From: Bog-532 sp963742875
GTDB taxonomy: Bacteria; Actinomycetota; Actinomycetes; Streptosporangiales; Streptosporangiaceae
NCBI GenBank assembly: GCA_963742875.1
Contig: CAVUNO010000017.1
Span: 1,240,001-1,304,000, forward strand
DNA length: 64,000 nucleotides
Reading direction: 5' to 3'
Shown: positions 11,895-19,743 of the stretch, piece by piece
Numbering within the stretch: position 1 is the stretch's first letter
Layout of the letters: each line of letters starts with the position of its first letter
The notes under the pieces: model-generated
What the model was told of the DNA's origin: nothing
Database searches by the model: none
The model's input: only the letters and a program-made list of their open reading frames with translations
Position numbers and translations under genes: made by a program

Positions 11895-12365
11895 TCATAG
11901 GCCGGCCTGGCCGGCCCGCACCGGGCGGGCCAAGTTCGCCGGGCTAGGCTCGGCTAGATGGGCGGCCAGTGCTCGGCGAGATGGAGCGGCTAAGGAACCT
12001 ACGGTGCGCGTCACACCGACATCCACGCCCGGATTGACGACCGAGCCGGTGTCCCCTGCCACCTCGCCTTCCTGGCCGACCTGTAGCGACGGATCACCGG
12101 CGAGCACGGTGTCGTTCATGATGCCAACTAGTTTACCGGCCGGCACGGACAGCACCATAACGCCGAGACACACCCAGAACAGCAGCCACAGGCGGTTCAC
12201 GACGGCCAGGCCACCGGCGATGAAGGTGGCGATGAGGACGCCGACCAGCACCCAGGACACGGGCCTGCCGTGCAGGTGTTCATGCCCGCCGATCGGCCGT
12301 TCGCCGGGCAGGTGATTGCCCGGGGCCGTGCCGTGCTCGGTGGGTTCAGCAGAGTCAAGAACCAT
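11895..12365 (-). CDS. Small membrane protein of the HGxPxSW type
   Basis: From ATG 12365 this is a 156-residue protein. The N-terminal half is polar and His-rich (EHGTAPGNHLPGERPIGGHE). It is followed by HLHGRPVSWVLVGVLIATFI and a second hydrophobic stretch (LWLLFWVCLGVMVLSVPAGKL), giving two predicted helices, then GIMNDTVL. This HG-x-P-x-SW plus two-helix pattern is a conserved small actinobacterial membrane family of unknown role. The C-terminal tail past residue ~110 is low complexity and may be extended. No strong ribosome site is visible. Confidence 0.6.
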   Translation of the reverse strand: MVLDSAEPTEHGTAPGNHLPGERPIGGHEHLHGRPVSWVLVGVLIATFIAGGLAVVNRLWLLFWVCLGVMVLSVPAGKLVGIMNDTVLAGDPSLQVGQEGEVAGDTGSVVNPGVDVGVTRTVGSLAAPSRRALAAHLAEPSPANLARPVRAGQAGL

Positions 12366-12490
12366 GGTCAGCGTGTGCCCGGTCCGGGCCCGATCAATCC
12401 TGTAGTTGACGCAGGTCACATGCGGATTTCCGCGGCCTGCGTGACGGCGGGCGACGGATGTGGCGGGTTCCCCGAGCGGCGGCGCGCGCA

Positions 12491-12988
12491 TCAGTGTGGG
12501 TCCCGGGCAGCCGGGGCGGCCGGGGACGGGCCAGCCGGCAGGGCGCCCCTGATCTTCTCGGCGTAGGCGCTGGCCGGGTGACTGGCGTCATAGGGATGGC
12601 GCGGGCCGAGCCAGAAGCGCAGGCCGTCTTTGCGGTTACGCGGAATGACGTGCAGGTGCAGGTGCGGCACCGACTGGCTGACGACGTTGTTGATGAGGAT
12701 CATCGACCCGGCAGCGCCCAGGCCGGTCTCCACCGCGCGTTCCAGCCGCTGCGCCTCCAGGAAGAACTCCTCCACCCGGCCGGCCGGGAGATCGCTGAGC
12801 AGCCGGACGTGGATCTTCGGCACGAGCAGGGTGTGCCCGCGGAACAGGGGCCGGTGATCGAGGAACGAGATGAGGTGCCCGGTCTCGTGGATGATCTCCG
12901 CCTTCTTCTCGCCCCTGATGATGGCGCAGAACGCGCACGCCGCACTGTCTTCCGGCACTGGATCTGCAGGCGCTGAGGCTTCCGGCAC
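12491..12988 (-). CDS. HIT-family nucleotide hydrolase
   Basis: A 165-residue histidine-triad protein. The motif HLHLHVIP near residue 113 supplies the H-x-H-x-H-x-x active site. CAFCAIIRGEKKAEIIHETG at the N-terminus (paired Cys for zinc) and HTLLVPKIHVRLLSDL match the diadenosine polyphosphate or AMP-lysine hydrolase branch. It probably hydrolyses dinucleoside polyphosphates or nucleoside phosphoramidates in the cytoplasm; the exact substrate is not readable. It is divergent from the next plus-strand gene with almost no intergenic space. Confidence 0.92.
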   Translation of the reverse strand: MPEASAPADPVPEDSAACAFCAIIRGEKKAEIIHETGHLISFLDHRPLFRGHTLLVPKIHVRLLSDLPAGRVEEFFLEAQRLERAVETGLGAAGSMILINNVVSQSVPHLHLHVIPRNRKDGLRFWLGPRHPYDASHPASAYAEKIRGALPAGPSPAAPAARDPH

Positions 12989-13009
12989 CGGCCCATGCTA
13001 GGCGAGGGT

Positions 13010-13462
13010 ATGGTGACGCTTGTGCCGAGCCGCAGTGATCTGGAGGCCATGTCCTCCCACGAGCTTCACGATCTGGCCATGCGCCGCGCCTTGCATCATG
13101 CGGACGTCGGGTTCCTGTGGACGCTGCTGCGGGAGATCCCGGCGGCCGAGGCGATCGAGGGTAACCCGGGGCGCTCCGGTGCCGACATGTACCGGATATC
13201 GGCGCTGATCACCGACGCGCTCGGCTCCGGGGAGGGGAAGACCGCGGACGCGCTCCGGCCCCTGTACATCGACTACCTGGAAAAGCACAGCAAGTTAGGT
13301 CGCACCGTTGATGGTGGGATCAAAGCGGTAGCCGACCCGGTGCTCCGTCGTGAGGCACAGGCTGTAGACCGGGCCGAGTTTGCGCCGCAGCCGGCTGACG
13401 TGCACGTCAACAGTCCGGGTGGGGACCCGGCTGCTTGCCCGCATACTTGGCCGGGTTTTTGA
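13010..13462 (+). CDS. Conserved small actinobacterial protein with a doubtful C-terminal extension
   Basis: From ATG 13010 (GCGAGG upstream) the first ~93 residues form a helical soluble protein: SSHELHDLAMRRALHHADVG, FLWTLLREIPAAEA, ALRPLYIDYLEKHS. I recognise the pattern as a conserved hypothetical actinobacterial family with no known function. The frame then continues another 57 codons antisense to the end of the winged-helix gene, with a Pro/Arg-rich composition unlike the first part. A TAG at 13296-13298 in another frame lies where the family would end; one extra base just upstream would explain the overrun. The true product is probably about 95 residues. Confidence 0.6.
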   Translation: MVTLVPSRSDLEAMSSHELHDLAMRRALHHADVGFLWTLLREIPAAEAIEGNPGRSGADMYRISALITDALGSGEGKTADALRPLYIDYLEKHSKLGRTVDGGIKAVADPVLRREAQAVDRAEFAPQPADVHVNSPGGDPAACPHTWPGF

Positions 13463-13849
13463 CTCCGGCATCTGGCCCCAGACCTGGGCAAGCAGGTCGG
13501 CGCGGCTGACGACCTGATCCGGACGCGCGCTCAGGAACGCCAGCAACTCGAACTCCTGGTAGGTGAGCTCCACCTCTTTCCCGTCGAGCCATGCGCAGCG
13601 ACGCGCATGGTCGACGACCAGCCCCCCGTCCGTCCGGCGCGGCGCGATGGCGATGCTGGCACTTGCGGCGGCGCTGGTGGAGCTGGGCGGCGCCGTCCGA
13701 ATGGTGTAGCCGACGATAGCCAGTGAGGTGTCCGTGCCGGGGATCGGGACCACCGCCAGCAGCGTGCCCGCCGGGTCTGTCGTCTCCTCCGGACCTCTCG
13801 TTTCCTCCGGCTGTACTACTCGGGCGGCGACGAGCAGGTTGGACGGCAT
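13295..13849 (-). CDS. Winged-helix (OmpR-type) DNA-binding regulator without a receiver domain
   Basis: A 184-residue protein. The C-terminal ~110 residues are a transcriptional-regulator C domain: GGLVVDHARRCAWLDGKEVE, LTYQEFELLAFLSARPDQVV, SRADLLAQVWG, then TVDVHVSRLRRKLGP and TTEHRVGYRFDP. About 15 extra residues (PESKTRPSMRASSRVP) interrupt the turn before the recognition helix, compared with OmpR. The N-terminal ~70 residues have no phosphoacceptor Asp or receiver fold, so this is not a normal two-component regulator. AAGGAGCC precedes the ATG. The 3' end overlaps the opposing small gene. Its target is unknown. Confidence 0.82.
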   Translation of the reverse strand: MPSNLLVAARVVQPEETRGPEETTDPAGTLLAVVPIPGTDTSLAIVGYTIRTAPPSSTSAAASASIAIAPRRTDGGLVVDHARRCAWLDGKEVELTYQEFELLAFLSARPDQVVSRADLLAQVWGQMPESKTRPSMRASSRVPTRTVDVHVSRLRRKLGPVYSLCLTTEHRVGYRFDPTINGAT

Positions 13850-14066
13850 GGGTGGCTCCTTCGCATCAAAACGGCCCCTCTAGGTACGGAAAGCACCCCG
13901 GTTCGGGATGCCCCGCGACACTGGGCGCTGGCAACACGGACAAAGTCCACATGGCCGCGCCGCGCCAGGCGCGTCGAAGTAGTCACAAGCTATATCCTAC
14001 TAAACGGGTCTGCTTAATCAAGAAACCGTCTGACGGCGTTCCGCCCTGTGGCCGCGGTCAGCGTGC
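13850..14066. other. Intergenic stretch upstream of the winged-helix gene
   Basis: About 215 bases between the start of the winged-helix gene and the end of nudC (both minus strand). It includes an AT-richer patch (AGCTATATCCTACTAAAC, about 13990-14006) that could hold the promoter of the winged-helix gene. I see no terminator hairpin with a T-tract. Confidence 0.3.
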
Positions 14067-15017
14067 TTACTCGAAGCTGGCGCCGTCCGGGAGCGCGCCG
14101 CCGTACCAGGCTTCGATGATCTGGCGGGCGATCGAAACCGGGGGCGGCAAGCCCAGCTGGCGAGCCTGGAGGCTGTCCAGGAGTTCCCCGCGGGTGTACC
14201 AGTGCGCGTCGGCGATCTCCTCGGCGTCGACCCGGATATCCTGGCCACCCTCGGCGAACGCATGGAAGCCGAGCATCAGGCTCCTCGGCATCGGCCACGG
14301 CTGGCTGCCGAGATAGGTGACCCGGCCGACCGTGATGCCGGCTTCCTCGCTGACCTCACGGATGACCGCGTGCTCGGCCGACTCCCCGGGATCGACGAAA
14401 CCGGCCAGGATGGACACCCGTCCCTCCGGCCACGCCTTGTTATGGGCCAGCAGGCAGCGGTCGGCTGGGTCGGTGACAAGCATGATGACCGCGGGATCGG
14501 TACGCGGGAAATGCTCGGTGCCGTCGTTCGGGCAGGTGGTCGAGTGTCCTCCGGCGTTCACCGTGGTCGGCGTGCCGCAGATCGGGCAGTGCGTGTGGGT
14601 CTCATGCCAGTTCGCGAGCGCGACCGCGTGGGTGAGCAGCCCGGCGTCCCGGTCGCCGAGCAGCGATCCCACCTGGCGCAGCGAACTCGGGCGTAGGCCG
14701 GCTCCGTCGGGCGCGCGCTGCCCGTCCATGGGGACGCGATCCAGCGGCGCGTCCACGCCGACGTACACGACACCGTCGGCGTCGACCCCCAGCAGGAAGC
14801 GGACGCCCGGAGGCGCCTCGGCCGGGGAAATGAACACCAGGTCCGCGCGGCCCTCGGCGAACCGTACCAGCGCCGTCCCGGAGCGGACCACCAGCACGCG
14901 GGTGCGCGGATCGGCCCACGCCGCGGCCAGCCAGGCCGGGTCGGCCCGGCGTTCCGTCGCCCGGTCGACGGTCTCGCGGGCCAGCGCCAGCCGGCCAAGT
15001 CCCCGGTCACCCGTCAC
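14067..15017 (-). CDS. nudC: NADH pyrophosphatase / RNA deNADding enzyme
   Basis: A 316-residue Nudix hydrolase. A zinc ribbon is present (CPICGTPT, then a second Cys in TTCPNDGTEHFPR with one ligand position altered). The Nudix box reads GFVDPGESAEHAVIREVSEEAG, followed by the NudC-specific SQPWPMPRSLMLGFHA (QPWPFPxS class). It cleaves NAD(H) to NMN(H) plus AMP and can remove NAD caps from RNA. The ATG overlaps the stop of the upstream dipeptidase as ATGA, so the two are translationally coupled. Confidence 0.95.
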   Translation of the reverse strand: MTGDRGLGRLALARETVDRATERRADPAWLAAAWADPRTRVLVVRSGTALVRFAEGRADLVFISPAEAPPGVRFLLGVDADGVVYVGVDAPLDRVPMDGQRAPDGAGLRPSSLRQVGSLLGDRDAGLLTHAVALANWHETHTHCPICGTPTTVNAGGHSTTCPNDGTEHFPRTDPAVIMLVTDPADRCLLAHNKAWPEGRVSILAGFVDPGESAEHAVIREVSEEAGITVGRVTYLGSQPWPMPRSLMLGFHAFAEGGQDIRVDAEEIADAHWYTRGELLDSLQARQLGLPPPVSIARQIIEAWYGGALPDGASFE

Positions 15018-16450
15018 GGGCGCGGCTCGTCGCTGGCTCCCGCGCTAGCTTCCGGGGCGGCGGCCGCGAGTTCCTCCCACAGGTACGCGACGGCCTCGGC
15101 GCCCCTGAGCAGGAGGCCCATTTCCACCTTCTCGTTCGGCGCATGGATGCGATCCGAGTCGAGACCGACCGCGATGAAGACGAGCGGTGCGCCGAGGATC
15201 TCCGTGAGATCGGCCTCGGGTCCGCTGCCACCCTCCCGGGTGAACAGGATGTCCCGTCCGAAAGCCCGGCCCATCGCGCGGCGCCCGGAGCGGACCGCGG
15301 GCGAGTCGATCGGCGAATGGGACGCGCGGGCGCCCGGACCGCCGAAGGTCACCGCCGCCTCGATGCCGGGCGGGGTGCGGACGGACACGTACTCGCGCAG
15401 CGCCTCCGCCACGTCGGCCGGGTCCTGGTCCGCGACGAGCCGGAACGAGAGCTTGGCGTGCGCCGCCCGCGGGATGATCGTCTTCGTGCCGGGCCCGGTG
15501 TGGCCGCCCCACATCCCGTTGATCTCGGCCGTCGGGCGGGCCCAGATCCGTTCCAGGGTCGTGAAGCCCTTCTCCCCGGAGGCGGCACGGCTGTCACCGG
15601 CCTCCGCGAGCCAGGTCCTCTCGTCGAACGGGAGCCGGGCGAACAGGTCGCGTTCGGCGCCGCTGAGCGGGAGCACGGAATCGTAGAACCGCGGCAGCGT
15701 CACCCGGCCCGTCGTGTCGTGCAATCCGGCCAGCAGCGCGGCGAGGGCGTGCAGCGGGTTGGGTACCGCTCCGCCGAACGATCCCGAATGGAGGTCGTGG
15801 TCTGGTCCGGCCAGATCGATCTGGGCGTCGAGCAGCCCTCGCATCCCGGTGCACATCGACGGGACCTCTTCGGACCACATCGTGGTGTCGCTGACCACGA
15901 TGACGTCGCAGCCGAGCCGGGCCCGCTCTCGCCGCAGCAGGCCGGCGAAGTTCGGCGAGCCGGATTCCTCCTCGCCCTCGATCAGCAGCTTGAGGGTGAC
16001 CGGCGGCGCCGCACGGCCGGACGCGGCGAGGCTGGCACTTACCCCGAGCGCATGGAAGAGCACCTGGCCCTTGTCGTCCGAGGCGCCGCGCCCCAGCAGC
16101 CGGCCGCTCTCTTCGGCCGGCTCGAACGGGGGGTTATGCCATTCGTCCAGCGGCTCAACCGGCTGCACGTCGTGATGGCCGTAAACCAGCACGACCGGGG
16201 CGGACGGGTCCCCGGCGGGCCATTCGGCGAAGACGGCCGGCTGCCCGGAACCGGGGGCGACCTCACCCGTCTCCCAGATCTCCGTCACGGGGAACCCGGT
16301 GTCCCGCAAACGAGCCGCAAGCCACTCCGCGGATTTCCGGACATCATCGCGGCGCGCGGGATCCGCAGAAATCGATGGGATGGCCAGCCACGCCTTGAGA
16401 TCGGTGAAAAAACCGGTCGCGTTCGCCTCGACGTAGGTACGGGCATCCAT
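15014..16450 (-). CDS. M20-family dipeptidase / metallopeptidase
   Basis: A 478-residue M20 peptidase. The first metal ligand region VVLVYGHHDVQP, the bridging Asp in GRGASDDKGQ, the catalytic Glu pair in LLIEGEEESGSPN, and the C-terminal His in DSDRIHAPNEKVEMG are all present. A lid domain lies between about residues 210 and 380 (GPDHDLHSGSFGGAVPNP, GMWGGHTGPGTKTIIPRAAHA). Length fits CNDP/PepV-like dipeptidases that hydrolyse short peptides with two zinc ions. It is first in a two-gene unit with nudC. Confidence 0.95.
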   Translation of the reverse strand: MDARTYVEANATGFFTDLKAWLAIPSISADPARRDDVRKSAEWLAARLRDTGFPVTEIWETGEVAPGSGQPAVFAEWPAGDPSAPVVLVYGHHDVQPVEPLDEWHNPPFEPAEESGRLLGRGASDDKGQVLFHALGVSASLAASGRAAPPVTLKLLIEGEEESGSPNFAGLLRRERARLGCDVIVVSDTTMWSEEVPSMCTGMRGLLDAQIDLAGPDHDLHSGSFGGAVPNPLHALAALLAGLHDTTGRVTLPRFYDSVLPLSGAERDLFARLPFDERTWLAEAGDSRAASGEKGFTTLERIWARPTAEINGMWGGHTGPGTKTIIPRAAHAKLSFRLVADQDPADVAEALREYVSVRTPPGIEAAVTFGGPGARASHSPIDSPAVRSGRRAMGRAFGRDILFTREGGSGPEADLTEILGAPLVFIAVGLDSDRIHAPNEKVEMGLLLRGAEAVAYLWEELAAAAPEASAGASDEPRP

Positions 16451-16524
16451 GAGGCAACTCTAGCCAGGCCGGCGTGGTCACCCGCTGCCGCGCCGGCCCG
16501 TCACCGTGGATGGCCGGTGCGCTG

Positions 16525-16878
16525 TTATCGCCGGGTGTTGACCACGCCGTGTTCGGCGTGCGGTGACGCGCCCCCCGCCTGGCAACCCTGCACCCAGACG
16601 ATCTCGCACGCGGCAGCGCCATCGCCCTTGGCCGGGCCGATATGGCTCAGCACGGTGACCGAAATCAGGATCATGAACATCACCCACGCCGCTATGGCCA
16701 CCGGAGCGAAGCGGACCACCCGGGACCGGGGACGCAGCAACCGTTCGCGCAGGGGCATCGCCTCGTGGAACGCGAGACGGTTGAAGTTGGCGAGCGTGGC
16801 CGCCAGCTTCGGGTCCGAACCGCGGAGCGCCCGTTCGATTTGGCCCAGCAGGCGCTGCTCATTCGGTCCAAGGCCCAT
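16525..16878 (-). CDS. DUF3040 membrane protein
   Basis: A 117-residue protein with the DUF3040 pattern: NEQRLLGQIERALRGSDPKLAATL at the N-terminus, then a basic stretch (RERLLRPRSR) and one hydrophobic segment (FAPVAIAAWVMFMILISVTV) as a membrane helix. Most DUF3040 proteins have two short helices; here one clear segment is followed by a Cys-containing polar tail. It is a common small actinobacterial membrane protein of unknown role. Confidence 0.85.
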   Translation of the reverse strand: MGLGPNEQRLLGQIERALRGSDPKLAATLANFNRLAFHEAMPLRERLLRPRSRVVRFAPVAIAAWVMFMILISVTVLSHIGPAKGDGAAACEIVWVQGCQAGGASPHAEHGVVNTRR

Positions 16879-17069
16879 CGGCTACCTCCGGATAATCCTG
16901 CTGGAGGTACCGCGGGCCGACGCATTGTCAGCATGGTCTCCGTCCAGCGCTATGAGCACATCGGCCAGCCAGCGGCCCCCGCACTGCGGCCAGAACGTCG
17001 CACGGAGCTGCCGTTAACCGATACGGGAACTCGCCCGGCCGCGGCGATGATGTCCGCTCAGTGTACGGG

Positions 17070-18182
17070 CTAGCCGGCCCCCGCCGCGCCAGCGGTGACG
17101 CAGGAGCGGCGCGTTCCGGCCAGATGCACCTCACGGCGGCGGCGGACCGCGGCCGCGAGCCGGTCGAGGACCTCCGCGGTGGTGCTGATGTCCATGCACC
17201 CGTCGGTAATGCTCTGACCGTAGAGCAGCGTGGCCGGATCGCCCGGCGCCTGGTTCCCGGCCTCGATGAAGCTCTCCAGCATCACCCCGACCATGCCCTG
17301 CTCGCCGGAGGCGATCTGGTCCGCCAGCGCGTTCGCCACCGCAGGCTGGCGGCGGTGATCCTTCTCACTGTTGCCGTGGCTGGCGTCGGCCATCAGGCGC
17401 CGGGGCAGCTTGGCCCGGGTGACCGCGTCCAGGGCGGCCGACACATCCCCGGGGTAGTAGTTGGGCCCGGAGCGGCCGCCGCGCAGGATGATGTGGCATT
17501 CGCTGTTCCCGGCCGTGGTGACCACGGCGGCGGCGCCGGCCGGCGTCACGCCGAAGAACGTGTGCTGGGCCGCGGCTGCCCGGCACGCGTCGATCGCCAC
17601 CTGGACGTCCCCGTCGGTCCCGTTCTTGAAGCCCACCGGCATCGACAGCCCGGAGGCGAGCTGGCGGTGTACCTGGCTCTCCGTCGTCCGCGCGCCGATC
17701 GCGCCCCAGGCCACGGTGTCCGCGATGTACTGCGGGGTGACCGGGTCCAGCCATTCGCAGCCGACCGGCAGGCCAAGCTCCACCACGTCCAGCAGTAGTT
17801 TCCGCGCGGTACGCAGGCCGCGGTGCACGTCGTAGCTGCCGTTCAGGCCCGGATCGTTGATCAGGCCCTTCCATCCGGTCACCGTGCGCGGCTTCTCGAA
17901 GTACACCCGCATCACGATCAGCAGCTCGTCGTCCAGCGAGCGCCGCAGCTCAGCCAGCTGGCGCGCGTAGTCCATCGCGGCGACGGGGTCGTGGACCGAG
18001 CACGGCCCGACCACGACCAGCAGGCGGTCATCGGCCATGTCCAGTACCGCGCGGACATCCGCGCGGCCCTGCTCAATGGTGGTCGCCCGGGCCTGTCCCA
18101 GCGGAAGCTCCTGCAACAGCGCCGCGGGCGCCAGCAAGGGTTCGTAATCCAGGATGCGTGTATCGCTCGTGTGGTGGGGCAT
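17070..18182 (-). CDS. aroG: 3-deoxy-7-phosphoheptulonate synthase, class I
   Basis: A 370-residue class I (AroF/G/H type) DAHP synthase, the first enzyme of the shikimate pathway: PEP + erythrose 4-phosphate gives DAHP. Motifs are LLVVVGPCSVHDPVAAMDYA (metal Cys), RVYFEKPRTVTGWKGLINDP, GARTTESQVHRQLASGLSMP, VGFKNGTDG, CHIILRGG, and MADASHGNSEKDH with the metal His. AAGGAG lies seven bases before ATG 18182. The ~200-base leader upstream carries an aromatic-rich mini-ORF and two perfect inverted repeats, suggesting control by aromatic amino acid supply. Many actinobacteria use class II DAHP synthase, so this class I copy may be an extra isoenzyme. Confidence 0.96.
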   Translation of the reverse strand: MPHHTSDTRILDYEPLLAPAALLQELPLGQARATTIEQGRADVRAVLDMADDRLLVVVGPCSVHDPVAAMDYARQLAELRRSLDDELLIVMRVYFEKPRTVTGWKGLINDPGLNGSYDVHRGLRTARKLLLDVVELGLPVGCEWLDPVTPQYIADTVAWGAIGARTTESQVHRQLASGLSMPVGFKNGTDGDVQVAIDACRAAAAQHTFFGVTPAGAAAVVTTAGNSECHIILRGGRSGPNYYPGDVSAALDAVTRAKLPRRLMADASHGNSEKDHRRQPAVANALADQIASGEQGMVGVMLESFIEAGNQAPGDPATLLYGQSITDGCMDISTTAEVLDRLAAAVRRRREVHLAGTRRSCVTAGAAGAG

Positions 18183-18248
18183 CGCGTGTCTCCTTATTCA
18201 CAGGGACCGGACACCCGCGCCCGGGGAGCCAGTCAGCCCGTACATGAC

Positions 18249-18276
18249 AAAGACAGAGGCAGTTGCCTCTGTCTTT
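18249..18276 (-). terminator. Perfect 13-bp hairpin, likely attenuator terminator
   Basis: AAAGACAGAGGCA and TGCCTCTGTCTTT are perfectly complementary with a 2-base loop. On the minus strand the 3' arm ends in CTTTGTCATG, a short U-run. It lies 66 bases before the aroG start and after the leader peptide, where a transcription attenuator would be. Confidence 0.6.
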
Positions 18277-18294
18277 CTGGCTCCAGGTGCGTGG

Positions 18295-18369
18295 TCAGCG
18301 CTGGTGGACGCGGCTGGCTACACCTGGAGCCAGCGGAAAGCGCCAATACCATTGCGACATGCCAGTCAT
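18295..18369 (-). CDS. Aromatic-rich leader peptide of aroG
   Basis: A 24-residue ORF (MTGMSQWYWRF at its N-terminus), with a second possible ATG at 18360. Codons 7-11 read Trp-Tyr-Trp-Arg-Phe, covering all three end products of the pathway that starts with the downstream DAHP synthase. AAGGAGGG lies 14 bases upstream, a rather long gap. In known leader peptides (trp, phe, his) such codon runs stall the ribosome when the charged tRNA is scarce. Three aromatic families in five codons is very unlikely by chance in front of this particular gene. Confidence 0.7.
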   Translation of the reverse strand: MTGMSQWYWRFPLAPGVASRVHQR

Positions 18370-18529
18370 GTTACACGCTGATTCCCTCCTTCCGCACGCA
18401 CCCCACAACTTCCGGGGCGGGCGATTCTGGGGAGCAGGCAGACCGCGGCCGCCCGGCTTCGACGGCCATGTCCATGATCGGGGCCAGTGATCGGCCACCT
18501 GAATCCGTCAACAACTTTGGGGGCGTCCC

Positions 18530-18838
18530 ATGCTCGTCGCGTTTTCGGTCACACCGCTCGGCACCGGCGAAGGCGTCGGGGACATCGTCGCGGAGGCGGT
18601 CAGGGTGGTCCGCGAGAGCGGCCTGCCCAACCGGACCGACGCGATGTTCACCACCCTCGAGGGCGACTGGGACGAGACCCTGGCCGTCGTCAAGCGGGCG
18701 GTGGACGCGGTCGCGGCCCGGGCCCCCCGGGTGAGCCTCGTGCTCAAGGCCGACCTGCGCCCCGGCGTCACCGACGGCCTCACCGCCAAGGTCGAAACCG
18801 TCGAGCGGTACCTGCGTTCGTCAACTTCTCGGCCCTAA
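18530..18838 (+). CDS. MTH1187/YkoF-family thiamine-binding protein (UPF0045)
   Basis: A 102-residue protein: MLVAFSVTPLGTGEGVGDIV, RESGLPNRTDAMFTTLEGDW, ETLAVVKRAVDAVAARAPRV, SLVLKADLRPG. This is the compact ferredoxin-like MTH1187 fold, which binds thiamine or related ligands as tetramers. It is divergent from aroG. The last few codons and the stop lie in the end of the adjacent IS element, so the C-terminus (SSTSRP) may have been altered by the insertion; the folded core is complete. Confidence 0.88.
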   Translation: MLVAFSVTPLGTGEGVGDIVAEAVRVVRESGLPNRTDAMFTTLEGDWDETLAVVKRAVDAVAARAPRVSLVLKADLRPGVTDGLTAKVETVERYLRSSTSRP

Positions 18839-19721
18839 AGGACCAAGCTTGTAACTAGGCTTCGGCTGGCTGCCGGTCTGCCTGTCACGTCTTGACCGCA
18901 GTTTTCCCGCGGCCGGGACGGATGACTGCCGCCCCGCGTCCCGCACACCCGCTGCGCGAGCAGCGATGTTGCGGGAAGCATTCCGGTCTGCGTGCGCAAC
19001 GACGCCGCAGTCCCGGCAGATGAAAAGCGCTTGGTTAACGCGATTAGCTTTTTCTATGTGGTGGCAGTCCGCGCATTCCTTCGAGGTGTACGCCGGATCA
19101 ACGCAGACCACCGGCACCCCGGCACGCTGTGCCTTGTACTCGATGAAGGAACCGAGCTGAGCGAACGACCAGGAACTCATCATGACCCGCTGGGGCTTAC
19201 GGTGCCGTACCCGTGCGCGGATGCCCGTGAGGTCTTCCAGGGCGATGCCGCGTCCGGTGCGTTCAGCCTCGGTCACGATGTGCTTAGAAATGCGGTGATT
19301 GATATCCCGGCCGCGCCGCTGTTCTTTGCGCCGCTGCCGTTTCAGTACTCGTTTCGCCGGCCTGGTTGCGCTGGTCGTACGGCTGCGCCGCATCGGCGCG
19401 GAACTCGATCGGCTTCGACTGGACTTTCAGCCGTCGCTTGCTGTCCGGCTTGCCGTAGTTGCCGTTTTTGATGTTGCTGTGCAGTGTCCGGTAGGCGTCG
19501 GCGACTTTCTTGATGACGTGCTGGGCGGCCTGCGAACCCAGGCCCGCGGCACGGATGTCCTGGTACGTGTGCTTACGCAGCGCGAAGTTCCGGAAAACCG
19601 TCTTCTCGTGCGCGACCTTCGACACCCGGTTAGCTGCGTCGTTAGCCGCGTGCAGGGTAGCTCGCATTGCCTCCGCCTGGTCGGCGGAGGGCAGCAGCTT
19701 GACCTGCACGGCGAGCTTCAC
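18821..19721 (-). pseudogene. tnpB: TnpB RNA-guided nuclease, internally deleted and frameshifted
   Basis: The first 145-codon frame (MKLAVQVKLLPSADQAEAMR, FALRKHTYQDIRAAGLGSQA, KSKPIEFRADAAQPYDQR region) is a normal TnpB N-terminus. Near 19360-19375 the sequence jumps into another frame (RPAKRVLKRQRRKEQRRGRD) that in full-length relatives lies over 100 residues later. The deleted part includes the first RuvC Asp (GVDLG-type motif). What remains has the RuvC Glu (GIALEDLTGIRARV), the zinc finger (CADCHHIEKANR, CRDCG) and the last Asp (HADRNASRNIAARA). With one catalytic Asp missing and the frame broken, it cannot be an active nuclease. Confidence 0.85.
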
Positions 19722-19743
19722 AGGCAGACCTTAACATTGGCCT

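Larger units (their letters stand above)
18183..18391 (-). promoter_or_regulatory. Candidate transcription attenuator / leader of aroG
   Basis: Read on the minus strand the leader contains, in order: AAGGAGGG (18391-18384), a 24-codon ORF (18369-18295) with Trp-Tyr-Trp-Arg-Phe codons, a 13-bp perfect stem A (18333-18321 with 18289-18277) whose loop holds the ORF stop, and a second 13-bp perfect hairpin B (18276-18249). The aroG ribosome site and ATG follow. CTTT upstream of stem A can also pair with the AAAG that starts hairpin B, so A and B compete at their junction. This is the architecture of ribosome-mediated attenuation. The exact antiterminator pairing cannot be settled by eye. Confidence 0.72.
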
